Origin: JACKHA01 sp041401985
Lineage (GTDB): Bacteria > Planctomycetota > Phycisphaerae > Phycisphaerales > UBA1924
Direction: 5' to 3'
Length of the DNA stretch: 64,000 bases
Assembly: GCA_041401985.1 (NCBI GenBank)
Contig: JAWKTE010000015.1
Location: 43,384-107,383 of the forward strand
Below the pieces are notes generated by a model that was not told the origin of the DNA, did no database searches, and worked only from the letters and a program-made list of their open reading frames with translations. Shown here piece by piece: positions 1 through 9,325 of this stretch. The translations under genes were made by a program, and so were the position numbers. Within the stretch, counting starts at the first letter, position 1. Each line of letters opens with the position of its first letter.

Positions 1-543
1 CAGCGGGAGCATGTACACTTCTTCGATTCAAGGACGCCCTGCTGAAGGAGGTTTTGGAGACGTATCCGGACGCGGCCTGTCCGAACCGATGGTGATGCAC
101 GCCCGGCCGAAGAAGGCGACCTGGACCCGATCGACCGCGTCTTCGCGCTGCTGGACTGGTACCGGGCCGGGCTGGAGGCGATGGGCTGCCAGTTCGCGTG
201 CCCGATCGGGCAACTGGCCCTCGAGATCGGGCACGACCAGAAGCCGCTGCGGACCCTGATCGACCTGAACTTTCGCAACACGACCGCCCACACGTCAAGG
301 GCTGGCTCGACAGGCGGCCGACCGCCTGCCCCCGGCACGGACATCTCGCCTGTCGCGGCCGGTTCTTCGTGCTGAAGCCGTCATGGAGGGCGGGCAGATG
401 GTGAGCCGCAGGCTCGCTACGCTCAAGCCATGCGACGGAGGCGCTAGAGCGTGCTCGAACTGCGCCGGTTTTTCGACCTGCTGCTCGAACGCGGCACTGC
501 AAGCCCGCGGCCCGCGGTTGCGAAGCGTGCCAGGCGGGCGTGA
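1..543 (+). pseudogene. Decayed TetR/AcrR-family transcriptional regulator, 5' end outside window
   Basis: Pieces of a TetR regulator follow one another in the right order but in different frames. GSMY followed by FKDALLKEVLETYP (about 8-67) is the end of the helix-turn-helix domain. DPIDRVFALLDWYRAGLEA and CPIGQLALEIGHDQ (about 121-245) are the start of the ligand-binding domain. HVKGWLD (about 291-311), MEGGQMVSR (383-409) and VLELRRFFDLLLERG (451-495) complete the C-terminal domain, ending at a TGA at 541-543. At least four frame changes are needed, so no working protein can be made. TetR genes often sit beside SRPBCC genes, and the intact SRPBCC gene starts 110 bases downstream, so this was probably its regulator. 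The pieces are seen in the sequence; the regulatory link is inference. Confidence 0.8.
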
Positions 544-549
544 TCCGCG

Positions 550-604
550 CAGACCTCGATGCCTCGCCGCCTCTTGCCTCGATGCCTTCCGGTCCATCAT
601 CACT
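550..604. repeat. CTCGATGCCTC repeat copy 1
   Basis: Two CTCGATGCCT words flank a CCTC-rich centre, followed by CCATCATC. The same arrangement occurs in reverse orientation at 34078-34118, and a shorter relative lies at 28921-28951. It sits between the TetR remnant and the SRPBCC gene. Confidence 0.6.
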
Positions 605-653
605 CCGCTCGAAGCCGCGATCAAACCCGATCCACCACGTTGGAGCAACCACC

Positions 654-1757
654 ATGCGACCCGCACAAACTCTCGCCGTGCTGACCGTTGGCATCGCCGC
701 GCTTGCGTCCGTCGCGCCGGCGCAGGACGCCGGGCGCGTTCAGCGGACCTCGGCGGTCATCGACGCCCCGGTCGAGGCCGTGTGGGACGCGTTCACAACC
801 GAGGGCGGCATCGAGGCGTGGATGGTGCCCGTGACCTCGATCGACCTCCGCGTCGGCGGCGAGTGGCGCACGTCGTACAACCCGGCGTCGACGCTCGACG
901 ACGCGGACACGATCGTCCACACGATCCTGTCGTACGAGCCGCAGCGGATGATCTCGGTCCGCACGCGTCCGCCCGCGAGCGCGGCCCGCCTGTTCGGCGA
1001 CGTGGACTTCTCGCAACTCTGGAGCGTGTTCCGCTTCGACCCCACCGATGATGGGCGGACCCGCGTCACGGTCGCGGGGATGGGCTATGGGCGCGGGCCG
1101 TCGTGGGACCGGGTGTACGACTACTTCGAGGCCAACAACCCGCTGGTGATGCGGGAACTGGCGGCGCACTTCGCCGAGCATCCCGCAGCGGCGACGCCGG
1201 ACAGGGGCAGCGGCGCGGGTGCGCAGCCGCCCGTCGCGTCCGCCGCCGACACCGACCGAATCATGGAACTCCTGCACCGCTGGGTCGGCGGCGAGTGGAT
1301 CCACGAGGGACGCCCGCCCGGCGGCGGCATCTTCCGCGTCCGCAACGTCATCGAGGAGGGCCCCGACGGCGTGTCGCTCCTCTCGCGCGGCTGGCTGGGC
1401 AACGAGGCCGGCATGTTCCCGCACGCCCTGGCCATCGTCCGGCGCTCGGCGACCGGCGGCGTGGTGTTCCAGAACGTCAACGAGGTGGGCGATGTCGCCT
1501 CGGGACGGATCGCGCTCGTCGACCGGAACACCCTGCACTGGGACTGGACGGTCACCCGCCTCGAAGGCGCCGAGGGGCGGTACGACATCCGCGTCTCGTT
1601 CCCCGATGATCCGAACGCGTACTCGATGACCATCGGCGAGGTCGTGGAGGAGCCGGACGGGCGCGAGCGGGTGGTGCCAATGGTCCAGGCCGACTTCCAA
1701 CGCGTGCCGGAGGCGCCGGAGGCGTTCCGGCGGCTGCTGCCCTCGCCGGCCGAGTGA
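654..1757 (+). CDS. Exported SRPBCC (AHSA1-like) domain protein with a second C-terminal domain
   Basis: The protein has 367 residues. The first 23 look like a signal peptide ending in APAQ. Residues about 28-170 carry the START/Bet v1-like AHSA1 pattern (APVEAVWDAFTTEGGIEAWM), a fold that usually binds a hydrophobic ligand. Residues about 200-367 form a separate all-beta domain starting HRWVGGEWIHEG, which resembles small lipocalin-like DUFs of planctomycetes. Start 654 was chosen because it opens directly on the signal peptide; upstream in-frame codons lie in repeat DNA. AHSA1 proteins are normally cytoplasmic partners of TetR or ArsR regulators, so an exported one is unusual. The remains of a TetR gene lie just upstream. 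Substrate unknown. Confidence 0.75.
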   Translation: MRPAQTLAVLTVGIAALASVAPAQDAGRVQRTSAVIDAPVEAVWDAFTTEGGIEAWMVPVTSIDLRVGGEWRTSYNPASTLDDADTIVHTILSYEPQRMISVRTRPPASAARLFGDVDFSQLWSVFRFDPTDDGRTRVTVAGMGYGRGPSWDRVYDYFEANNPLVMRELAAHFAEHPAAATPDRGSGAGAQPPVASAADTDRIMELLHRWVGGEWIHEGRPPGGGIFRVRNVIEEGPDGVSLLSRGWLGNEAGMFPHALAIVRRSATGGVVFQNVNEVGDVASGRIALVDRNTLHWDWTVTRLEGAEGRYDIRVSFPDDPNAYSMTIGEVVEEPDGRERVVPMVQADFQRVPEAPEAFRRLLPSPAE

Positions 1758-1947
1758 GGCAGAACGCGGAGATCGCGGAGAGGAACGCGGACGACGCGGA
1801 GAGGAAAAACAGGGGTTCCGATCCGGGTGCCGATCAAGTTGGGGCGGGGCGGGCCTCGTTGTACGCGTCCGATCAGCGGTGTCTCGAACCACTTCCTCCC
1901 CTCCGCGCACCTCCGCGTCCCCCTCCGCGCCCTCCGCGTTCTCCGAC
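1758..1947. repeat. Inverted tandem-array element A (CGCGGAG type)
   Basis: The left arm (1758-1808) repeats AACGCGGAG-like words and the right arm (1895-1947) repeats CTCCGCG words, so the arms pair as an imperfect inverted repeat. The core holds GGTTCCGATCCGGGTGCCGA (starting about 1814), closely matching the core of element F at 38821-38841. It fills the gap between two convergent genes and has no coding potential. Confidence 0.7.
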
Positions 1948-1960
1948 TCACACAGCCGAA

Positions 1961-3226
1961 CTAACGCGACGCCTCGTTCGCGCGAGTCGCCGGCACCACA
2001 GGCCCATCCTCGCCCACCGGCTCGCCTTCCTGATCCAGCACGCGGATCTGCAGGTCGCGGTACATGATCTCGTTGCCGCGGTGGTGCGTCTGGAACGCCA
2101 GGTGCCCGGTCTGGAAGTCGTTGAGGTCGGTGTCGACCATCGGCACGCCGTTGATCCACGTCTGCACGCGGCTGCCCACGGCCCGCACGCGGTAGTCGAA
2201 CCACGCCTCGTCGCGCGTGATCGGCTCCTCGTTGTGCCCGGGCCACGCCTTGTCGTAGATGCAACCCGTGAAGTTCCGCGGGTCGTGGTTGTCCACCTGG
2301 GCCTCGTAGCCCAGCGGCCAGGTGTCCGGGTCCTCGGGGCGGGGCACGGTGCGGAAGTACATGCCGCTGTTGCCGCGTTCGATCACGCGGACGAACGCGC
2401 GGAACTCGACGTTTTCGAAGGTCTCGTCGGTGAACAGGTGCCCCGGCCCGTTGCGTCCGACCAGCGTGCCGCCCTCGACGACCCACTCGCCCCCGCCGCG
2501 CTGGTGGAAGCCGGTCAGGTCGCGTCCGTTGAACAGGGGCTGGAAGTCGCCGGGATCGGGATCGGGCGAGAGGTCCTTGATGCGGATGCTGCGGAAGCGC
2601 ACGGGGTCGCCGTGGTCCTGCAGCGAGATGTAGCCGGTGGTCAGGCGGTCGGCCAGGGGCGAGGGGCGGTCGGTCGTGTGGACGAACCCGCGATCGTCGA
2701 GCACCTGGTCCTGGTGGATGTGCACGCCGTTGAGCCAGACGTTGAGCGTGTCGCCGACGAGGCGGATGTGGTACGCGTTCCACTGGCCGGCCTCGTGGAC
2801 GGCCATCTCGGTCGGGGCGATCGCGTCGTAGACCGAGCCGCAGAACGTCAGCGTCGGCTCCCGCCCGTGCGTGTCCAGGATCTGGACCTCCATGCCAGTG
2901 AACGCCGGGTCGCCCACGGACGAGCCGCGGAGCCCGACGCCCGAGTTGCCATCCGGCGGCACGTTGAACTCGAGGTACAACTCGAAGTCGCGGTACATCT
3001 TGTCGGTCTGGATCCACCCGCCGCGCCCCGAGCCGAGCCCGGCGATCTCGCCATTGGCGGCGGTCCAGGCGTCGATGTCGCCGGTGGCGTGCCAGCCGGT
3101 CAGGTCGGTGCCGTTGAAGAGGTCGGTCCAGCCCTCGCCGGCCGAGGGCGGTGGGGGGGCGGCGATGGCGAGCGAGGCGAGGGAGAGTGAGGCGAGGCTG
3201 AGCAAACGGTGGTGGGGGCCGGGCAT
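1961..3226 (-). CDS. Secreted protein with two DUF1080 (3-keto-disaccharide hydrolase-type) domains
   Basis: 421 residues with an N-terminal signal peptide of about 22 residues. Two copies of the DUF1080 concanavalin-like fold follow: the first opens with DLFNGTDLTGWHATG near residue 35, the second with PLFNGRDLTGFHQRG near 232. Both contain the family's NSGVGLRG/NSGMYFRT core and WNAYHIR/WFDYRVR strand. DUF1080 proteins are greatly expanded in Planctomycetota and act on 3-keto-glycosides or related sugars outside the cytoplasm. Tandem domains are less common than single ones. A GGAGG lies just upstream of the chosen ATG at 3226. Convergent with the SRPBCC gene across repeat element A. Specific sugar substrate not predictable. 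Confidence 0.85.
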   Translation of the reverse strand: MPGPHHRLLSLASLSLASLAIAAPPPPSAGEGWTDLFNGTDLTGWHATGDIDAWTAANGEIAGLGSGRGGWIQTDKMYRDFELYLEFNVPPDGNSGVGLRGSSVGDPAFTGMEVQILDTHGREPTLTFCGSVYDAIAPTEMAVHEAGQWNAYHIRLVGDTLNVWLNGVHIHQDQVLDDRGFVHTTDRPSPLADRLTTGYISLQDHGDPVRFRSIRIKDLSPDPDPGDFQPLFNGRDLTGFHQRGGGEWVVEGGTLVGRNGPGHLFTDETFENVEFRAFVRVIERGNSGMYFRTVPRPEDPDTWPLGYEAQVDNHDPRNFTGCIYDKAWPGHNEEPITRDEAWFDYRVRAVGSRVQTWINGVPMVDTDLNDFQTGHLAFQTHHRGNEIMYRDLQIRVLDQEGEPVGEDGPVVPATRANEASR

Positions 3227-3361
3227 CGGGGGCTCCTCCGGGTGACGTGGCGGGACGGGCGTGCAGCAGCGAGGCTGCCGCGCTCGCGGAGTCTACCGCA
3301 TGGACGGAGCAATGTCGGCCCGAACCTGCGTGTGGCGGGCGAACCCGGGCGATGGCCCAAA

Positions 3362-3892
3362 CTACAACCGGACCGGCGATTGGGACTGCGGCGAGGAGAG
3401 CCCAGCGATGCAGAGCAGTTCGCCAACCGCCGCGGCGTCCGCCTCATCGAACGCCCGCAGGTCCCACGAGTCGGCGTCGAACACGCCCCACGCGGAGGCG
3501 TTGGCGTCCAGGCAAGGCAGTACGAGTTCACTCCGGTCGCGTGGGTCGCAGGCGACGTAGTTCTCGCCGAGCGTTGCGACGTCGTCGATGATAATGGGGC
3601 GGCGGGTCTGCCAGGCGCGCCCGCACATGCCGTGCAGGCCGATCGGCGAGCAGGCGGGCTTGTCGCGCCGGACGGCCAGGGTCATCTCGTCGGCACCGGG
3701 CCCGCCGATGTAGAACCCGACCCACGAGTATCCGCGCCCGGAGCGGTGCGGGCCGGGGTCGCCGAAGTGGTCCCAGAGCAGGTCGCACACGCCGCGCATG
3801 GCGGCCTCGCGGGTGGCCCACTGGCTGTGGGCGGCGGCGTCGCGGGCGGCGTCGAGCACCGGCGAATAGTCACGCGTGTGGATCCCGGGCAT
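3362..3892 (-). CDS. GAF-domain free methionine-(R)-sulfoxide reductase
   Basis: 176 residues forming a single GAF domain. The fRMsr family reduces free methionine-R-sulfoxide with three cysteines; all three are present here as C81 (DKPACSP), C90 (HGMCGRA) and C115 (YVACDPRDRSELVLP). The tail GVFDADSWDLRAFDEADA also fits the family. Start 3892 (MPGIHTRD) was chosen because the longer reading runs into a dispersed hairpin repeat (4001-4141). The protein would repair oxidised free methionine in the cytoplasm with thioredoxin as reductant. It stands as a single gene between the DUF1080 gene and rpsR, all on the same strand. Confidence 0.85.
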   Translation of the reverse strand: MPGIHTRDYSPVLDAARDAAAHSQWATREAAMRGVCDLLWDHFGDPGPHRSGRGYSWVGFYIGGPGADEMTLAVRRDKPACSPIGLHGMCGRAWQTRRPIIIDDVATLGENYVACDPRDRSELVLPCLDANASAWGVFDADSWDLRAFDEADAAAVGELLCIAGLSSPQSQSPVRL

Positions 3893-4000
3893 CACCGATC
3901 GTATCGCGGAAGCGTCGCAACCAATCCACCCTGGGGCTGCGGGCGTCCCGCCCGCACGCCGGTTCTGGGTCGCCCACACGGAATCAGCCGAGGCGGCACC

Positions 4001-4141
4001 AGACGCCGGACCTGAGAAGGCTCGGCGCCGAAGGTCCGGGTCGGACAACCGTGCACGACTGTTCGCGCGCCAACCGCATCAAGCCCTGGCGCTCCGTCCG
4101 CGCAACGACCCGGACCTTCGCAGAGCCTCAGGTCCGGCGTC
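4001..4141. repeat. GGTCCGGCGTC hairpin repeat, inverted pair
   Basis: Copy one (4001-4043) contains ACGCCGGACCTGAG and CGAAGGTCCGGG; copy two (4108-4141) is its inverse, CCCGGACCTTCG...CCTCAGGTCCGGCGTC. Each copy can fold on itself, and the two can pair with each other across about 65 bases. A third copy lies at 32957-33000 with matching flanking sequence. Confidence 0.7.
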
Positions 4142-4174
4142 CGTCGCGATCGGGGAGTGCCGAGCCCGAGAGGC

Positions 4175-4417
4175 TCAGAGCGTCGCCGAGGTGTAGGGCA
4201 GCAGGGCCATGAAGCGGGCCCGCTTGATGGCCGCGGCCAGCATGCGCTGCTCGCGGGCGGTGGTGCTGAGGCGCTTCTGGCTGTAGATCTTGCCGTTGGG
4301 GCTCATGGCCCGGCGGAGATTCTCGACGTCCTTGAAGTCCACATAGACGACCCCCTTGCCGGAGGTCTTCAGGACGGTGGGCTTCTGGACGGGGGCGAAC
4401 TTGGAGAACTTGCTCAT
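4175..4417 (-). CDS. rpsR: 30S ribosomal protein S18
   Basis: 80 residues, the usual length for S18. The core YVDFKDVENLRRAMSPNGKI and the basic C-terminal helix RMLAAAIKRARFMALLPYT are conserved. S18 binds S6 and 16S rRNA on the platform of the small subunit. The ATG at 4417 follows the family start MSKFSKF. In most bacteria rpsR lies with rpsF, ssb and rplI; here it is isolated between the fRMsr gene and gap, with about 200 bases of repeat-bearing DNA before gap. Confidence 0.95.
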   Translation of the reverse strand: MSKFSKFAPVQKPTVLKTSGKGVVYVDFKDVENLRRAMSPNGKIYSQKRLSTTAREQRMLAAAIKRARFMALLPYTSATL

Positions 4418-4573
4418 GCGATCGTGGCTCCGTCGTGGGATGTGCCCGGCGCGGCCGGGCGACGGTTGGGGAGGCGGATGGTAGACCGGGCGGGGCGAGA
4501 GGTCATCTTTGCCGCGGGCGATGCGGGCGGGTCGCGCGTGATCGGGGGCAGCGGAGAGGGCGGGGGGAAGAGG

Positions 4574-4617
4574 CGTGGTAGGACGGGTAGGGGAGCCGGC
4601 TCGGAGAGCCGGCGTAC
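4574..4617. repeat. GCCGGCTCTCCGAGCCGG hairpin, copy 1
   Basis: CCGGCTC-GGA-GAGCCGG forms a tight hairpin, next to GGTAGGACGGGTAGGGG. Two further copies with the same flank in reverse orientation lie at 29685-29725 and 63675-63717. This copy sits immediately after the gap stop codon and could also end its transcript, though there is no T run. Confidence 0.65.
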
Positions 4618-5655
<1,038 letters not shown>

Positions 5656-5805
5656 GTTCGCTCCTTCGAATGGACCCGGGCCGCCGGGCTCCCCTGCCCG
5701 GCTGGGGCGAGGGGGTTCGGCGGGACCGAGAGGATAGGAGTCCGATAGCGGTGCCGGTGCCCCGTGTGACAGCCGGGGCGGCTGTGGTAGGCGTTTGCTC
5801 GCGCT

Positions 5806-5833
5806 TTGGAAACGCCGGGCGATTCCGTATCAT
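5806..5833 (+). promoter_or_regulatory. Probable sigma-70-type promoter of the secreted dockerin gene
   Basis: TTGGAA (5806-5811), 16 bases, then TATCAT (5828-5833), about 50 bases before the start at 5885. The match is good for such GC-rich DNA. Confidence 0.45.
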
Positions 5834-5884
5834 CAGGTCCTCTGGGGCGGGGAGCAGCCGCGCGGGTCGCGGGAGGAGATGGCA

Positions 5885-7726
5885 ATGTCGGATCGTGGCG
5901 TTCGGTGGAGCGCCGCCCGGGTCGGCCCGGTCGGCGGGGCGATGGTTGTGTTCCTGGCGGCGGGGCTTGCCCAAGCCCAGCCCGCGTCCTCAACGGCCTC
6001 CGGGGAGGACGTGCCGCCGCCGCGGACGCACCTCGAGGTGTTCGATCTGCTGCCGGGCGAGCGGACGCAGATCCCGCGCCAGCAGACCCCGCCCTACCGA
6101 GGGTTCACGGACAGCAGCTTCATGGCGCAGGCGAGCGTGAACGCCCAGGGCATGAACGTGATCGGCGACGCCGCCAACGAGCCGAGCATCGCCATCGACC
6201 CCACCGCCCCCAACCGCATGGTCATCACCTGGCGCCAGTTCGACACCATCGCGTCGAACTTCCGCGTCGCCGGCAAGGCATATTCCTGGGACGGCGGGCG
6301 CACCTGGACCAACAACGGGCCCATCGACCCCGGCCAGTACCGCTCCGATCCCGTCACCGAGGCCGACGCCAACGGCGTGTTCTACCACCTGGCCCTGTGC
6401 GGGTCGGGCGCGGGGTGCTCGTTCACGACCGACCTGTTCCGATCGACCGATCACGGCGTCACGTTCCCCGTCTCCAACTACTCCATCGGCGGCGACAAGA
6501 CCTGGCTGCTGATCGACAAGATCCCGGGCCAGGGCCAGGGGCACATCTACCAGATCTGGCAGCCCGGCTTCGGGCCCTCGCCCAACCAGACCTTCACGCG
6601 ATCGATCAACGGCGGGCTGTCGTTCCAGAACCCGATCAGCGTCTCGTCCCAGTTCGGCGTGATCGCCAACGGGCCCAACCACGAGGTGTACGTCTCGAGC
6701 ACCGTCACGGGCGGGTTCCGCGTCAGCCGCTCGACCAACGCGTCGAACCCGGCCCAGACGCCCACGTTCACGGGTTCGACGTTCAGCCTCGGCGGCTCCT
6801 TCGGCATCGGCTCCGGCACCGACCCCAACCCCGCGGGCATCCTCGGCATGGTCTGGGTCGATGTGGATCGCTCGGGCGGGCCACGCAACGGCTGGGTCTA
6901 CGCCCTGTGCTCGGTCGATCCCTCCGGCACCGACCGCCAGGACGTGTACTTCGCACGCTCGACCAACAACGGCCAGACCTGGTCCAGCCCCATCCGCGTC
7001 AACAACGACCCGCCCGCCAGCGGCTCGCTCCAGTGGTTCGGCACCATGTCCGTCGCGCCAAACGGCCGCATCGACGTGGTCTGGGTCGACACGCGCGAGA
7101 GCCAGAACCCGCGACTCGGACGCATCTACTACGCGTACTCCGAGGACGGCGGCGACACGTGGCTCGGGCACGAGCCGCTCACGCCGCAGTGGGACTCCCA
7201 CGTCGGCTGGCCCCAGCAGAACAAGATCGGCGACTACTACGACATGCAGTCCGACCTGGTCGGGGCCAACCTCGCCTGCGCCACCACACTCAACGGCGGC
7301 CAGGACGTCTACTACATCCGCATCAACGACTGGGATTGCAACGCCAACGGCGTCGGCGACGCCACCGACATCTCGCTCGGCACCGCCCAGGACTGCAACG
7401 GCAACGGCATCCCCGACTCCTGCGAGATCGCCGCGGGCACCGTTCCCGACACCAACAACAACGGCGTCCCCGACGCGTGCGAGGTCTGCGAGCCAGACCT
7501 GACCACCGGCGCGATCGCGGGCCAGCCCGGCTACGGCATCCCCAACGGCGTGCTCAACAACGAGGACTTCTTCTACTACCTCGCCCAGTTCGCCGCGGGC
7601 AACATCGCCGTGGCCGACCTGACCACCGGCGCGATCGCCGGCCAGCCCGGCTACGGCGTGCCCAACGGCTTCATCACCAACGATGATTTCTTCTACTACC
7701 TGGCCATCTTCGGCGCGGGCTGCTGA
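5885..7726 (+). CDS. Secreted sialidase/BNR-like beta-propeller protein with two GC-type dockerin repeats
   Basis: 613 residues from the chosen start. A signal peptide (MVVFLAAGLAQAQ region, about 1-32) precedes a six-bladed-type propeller with sialidase-like DGGRTWT, NNGQTWSSP and DGGDTWLG motifs. It is followed by calcium-loop repeats (DCNGNGIPDSCE, DTNNNGVPDACE) and two near-identical units of the form DLTTGAIAGQPGYG followed by NDDFFYYLA, ending in GC. This tail is the GC-type dockerin of Phycisphaerae secreted proteins and probably anchors or sorts the protein at the cell surface. ATG 5885 is preferred over the ATG two codons upstream because GGAGGAG lies six bases before it. A strong terminator follows. 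Ligand or substrate unknown. Confidence 0.85.
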   Translation: MSDRGVRWSAARVGPVGGAMVVFLAAGLAQAQPASSTASGEDVPPPRTHLEVFDLLPGERTQIPRQQTPPYRGFTDSSFMAQASVNAQGMNVIGDAANEPSIAIDPTAPNRMVITWRQFDTIASNFRVAGKAYSWDGGRTWTNNGPIDPGQYRSDPVTEADANGVFYHLALCGSGAGCSFTTDLFRSTDHGVTFPVSNYSIGGDKTWLLIDKIPGQGQGHIYQIWQPGFGPSPNQTFTRSINGGLSFQNPISVSSQFGVIANGPNHEVYVSSTVTGGFRVSRSTNASNPAQTPTFTGSTFSLGGSFGIGSGTDPNPAGILGMVWVDVDRSGGPRNGWVYALCSVDPSGTDRQDVYFARSTNNGQTWSSPIRVNNDPPASGSLQWFGTMSVAPNGRIDVVWVDTRESQNPRLGRIYYAYSEDGGDTWLGHEPLTPQWDSHVGWPQQNKIGDYYDMQSDLVGANLACATTLNGGQDVYYIRINDWDCNANGVGDATDISLGTAQDCNGNGIPDSCEIAAGTVPDTNNNGVPDACEVCEPDLTTGAIAGQPGYGIPNGVLNNEDFFYYLAQFAAGNIAVADLTTGAIAGQPGYGVPNGFITNDDFFYYLAIFGAGC

Positions 7727-7755
7727 GCCGAGTGACGCCGATCCGACAATCCGAG

Positions 7756-7780
7756 CCCCGGGCCCGAGCCCGGGGTTTCT
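7756..7780 (+). terminator. Rho-independent terminator after the dockerin gene
   Basis: Perfect 8-bp stem CCCCGGGC/GCCCGGGG with loop CCGA, followed by TTTCTT, 30 bases after the stop codon at 7726. Confidence 0.75.
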
Positions 7781-7842
7781 TCATGCGCCCACCCCGCCTC
7801 CAGGAAGCCCTTTCGGGCTCGCCCGCGCCGCGTCGCCCGGGC

Positions 7843-9180
7843 TCAGATCGCCGCGTCCCCGTCCAGCCCTTCGGCGTTTGTCTTCGCCGCCGGCGTCAGC
7901 CGCGTCACCAGCACCTGGTCGACCCGGTGCCGGTCCATATCGACCACCTCCAGGCGCAGGCCCTGCCACACCACGGAATCCCCCGTGTCCGGCACGCGGT
8001 CGAGCAGCTCGATCACGAGCCCACCCACGGTCGAGGACGAGACGTGGGCCGCGGCCTCCTCCGCCACTCCCAATTCCAGAACAAACTCGTGCAGCGGGAG
8101 CGACGCGTCGGCCAGCAGACTCCCGTCGTCCCTGGCCACGATCCGCGGCGGCTCCTCCTCGCCGAGCCTCGCAAAGTCGCCCACCAGCGACCGCAGCACG
8201 TCGTTGAGCGAGATCAACCCCTCGACCGCACCGTGCTCGTCCACCACCAGCGCCACGTGCGCTTTGCGGTCCTGGAACGCCTCGAGCAGTTTCAGCGCGG
8301 GCGAGGCATCCGGCACGTACAGCGGCGCGCGTGCCACCGACGTGGCGTCAAAGTTCGAGTCTTCCAGCAGGCCGTAGGAGATCAGGTCCTTGATGTGGAC
8401 CACGCCGCGGACCTGGTCCATGCCGCCGCGGCACACGGGATAGTGCGAGTACGGGCTCGTCCCGATCAGCACGCGCACCTCCCGCATCGACCACGAGTCC
8501 TCGATCCACACGACATCTCCCCGCGGCACCATCAGGTCGCGGGCCTTGAGTTCGCGCACCCGGAACAGGCGCTGCATCAGTTCGTGCTCGCGCGGGTCGA
8601 ACACCCCGGTGGCGGCGGCCCGGGACAGCAGCGACTTCACGTCGTCCTCCGACACGTCGTGCTGCGATGGCTGGGGGATCCGCAGCAGCGCCAGGATCGC
8701 GTCGGTCGAGAGCGAGAGCACCCGCACGGGCAGGGCCGTGATCTTCGACAGCACCGCCAGCGGGCGTGAGATCAGGCGCGACACCAGTTCCGGGCGGGCC
8801 AGGGCGATCCGTTTGGGCACGAGTTCGCCGAACACCAGCGACGCGTAGGTGATCCCCAGGACGACCAGGATCAGCGAGAGCCAGTCGGCCGCCGGGGCAA
8901 GGAACTCGACCTTCTCCAGCAGGCCGGCGACGTGCGACGACAAGGAGTTCTCGCCGAACGCGCCCGCGAAGATGCCGATGATCGTGATCCCGACCTGCAC
9001 GGTGGAGAGGAAGCGTGTCGGCTCGCGGGCCAGGGTGAGGGCCGCGATCGCGCCCTTGTCGCCCCGCCGGGCCGCCTGGGCCAGACGCGAGTGGCGCGAG
9101 GTCATGACGGCCAGTTCCGCCATCGCCAGCACGGCGTTGAGCAGCAGCAGAACCGCCAGGATCAGGATCGAGACCAGCAT
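7843..9180 (-). CDS. CNNM/HlyC-CorC family membrane protein with CBS pair
   Basis: 445 residues. The N-terminal DUF21/CNNM region has hydrophobic segments at about 1-25, 60-80 and 97-125 (LILVVLGITYASLVFGELVPKRIAL includes the family's GELVPK). Two CBS domains (about 205-330, with VMVPRGDVVWIED-like and VVDEHGAVEGLISLNDV sequences) and a C-terminal CorC_HlyC domain (about 345-430) follow. Relatives are magnesium/cobalt efflux or haemolysin-like transport proteins in the inner membrane, with CBS domains sensing adenine nucleotides. Monocistronic; a repeat-filled gap separates it from pdxH. Confidence 0.9.
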   Translation of the reverse strand: MLVSILILAVLLLLNAVLAMAELAVMTSRHSRLAQAARRGDKGAIAALTLAREPTRFLSTVQVGITIIGIFAGAFGENSLSSHVAGLLEKVEFLAPAADWLSLILVVLGITYASLVFGELVPKRIALARPELVSRLISRPLAVLSKITALPVRVLSLSTDAILALLRIPQPSQHDVSEDDVKSLLSRAAATGVFDPREHELMQRLFRVRELKARDLMVPRGDVVWIEDSWSMREVRVLIGTSPYSHYPVCRGGMDQVRGVVHIKDLISYGLLEDSNFDATSVARAPLYVPDASPALKLLEAFQDRKAHVALVVDEHGAVEGLISLNDVLRSLVGDFARLGEEEPPRIVARDDGSLLADASLPLHEFVLELGVAEEAAAHVSSSTVGGLVIELLDRVPDTGDSVVWQGLRLEVVDMDRHRVDQVLVTRLTPAAKTNAEGLDGDAAI

Positions 9181-9257
9181 GGGGTGGATTATGGCGACTG
9201 CGAGCCGGTGGTGGGGGATGGGTGCTCTGATTCCAGTCTGATCCTCAACACGAAGCG

Positions 9258-9324
9258 CGCGAGCCGGGGCGTCCCCGCCCCGGTCAGATCCCCCCCGCGC
9301 GAGCCTGTGCGTCCCCGCCCCGGC
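9258..9324. repeat. CCGGGGCG hairpin repeat, one full and one degenerate copy
   Basis: Copy 9258-9283 reads GCGCGAG then CCGGGGCG-TCCC-CGCCCCGG, a perfect 8-bp hairpin. Copy 9297-9324 keeps the right arm but has TGTGCG in the left arm. It lies just beyond the 3' end of pdxH. Other copies are at 20985, 39911, 39978, 47195, 47258 and 48705. Confidence 0.75.
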
Positions 9325-9325
9325 T

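Noticed and set aside
621..3017. A 798-codon open frame on the minus strand
   Set aside because: It runs antisense to the SRPBCC gene and then out of frame with the DUF1080 gene; composition is Arg/Pro/Gly rich with no domain. It is a shadow of high-GC coding DNA.
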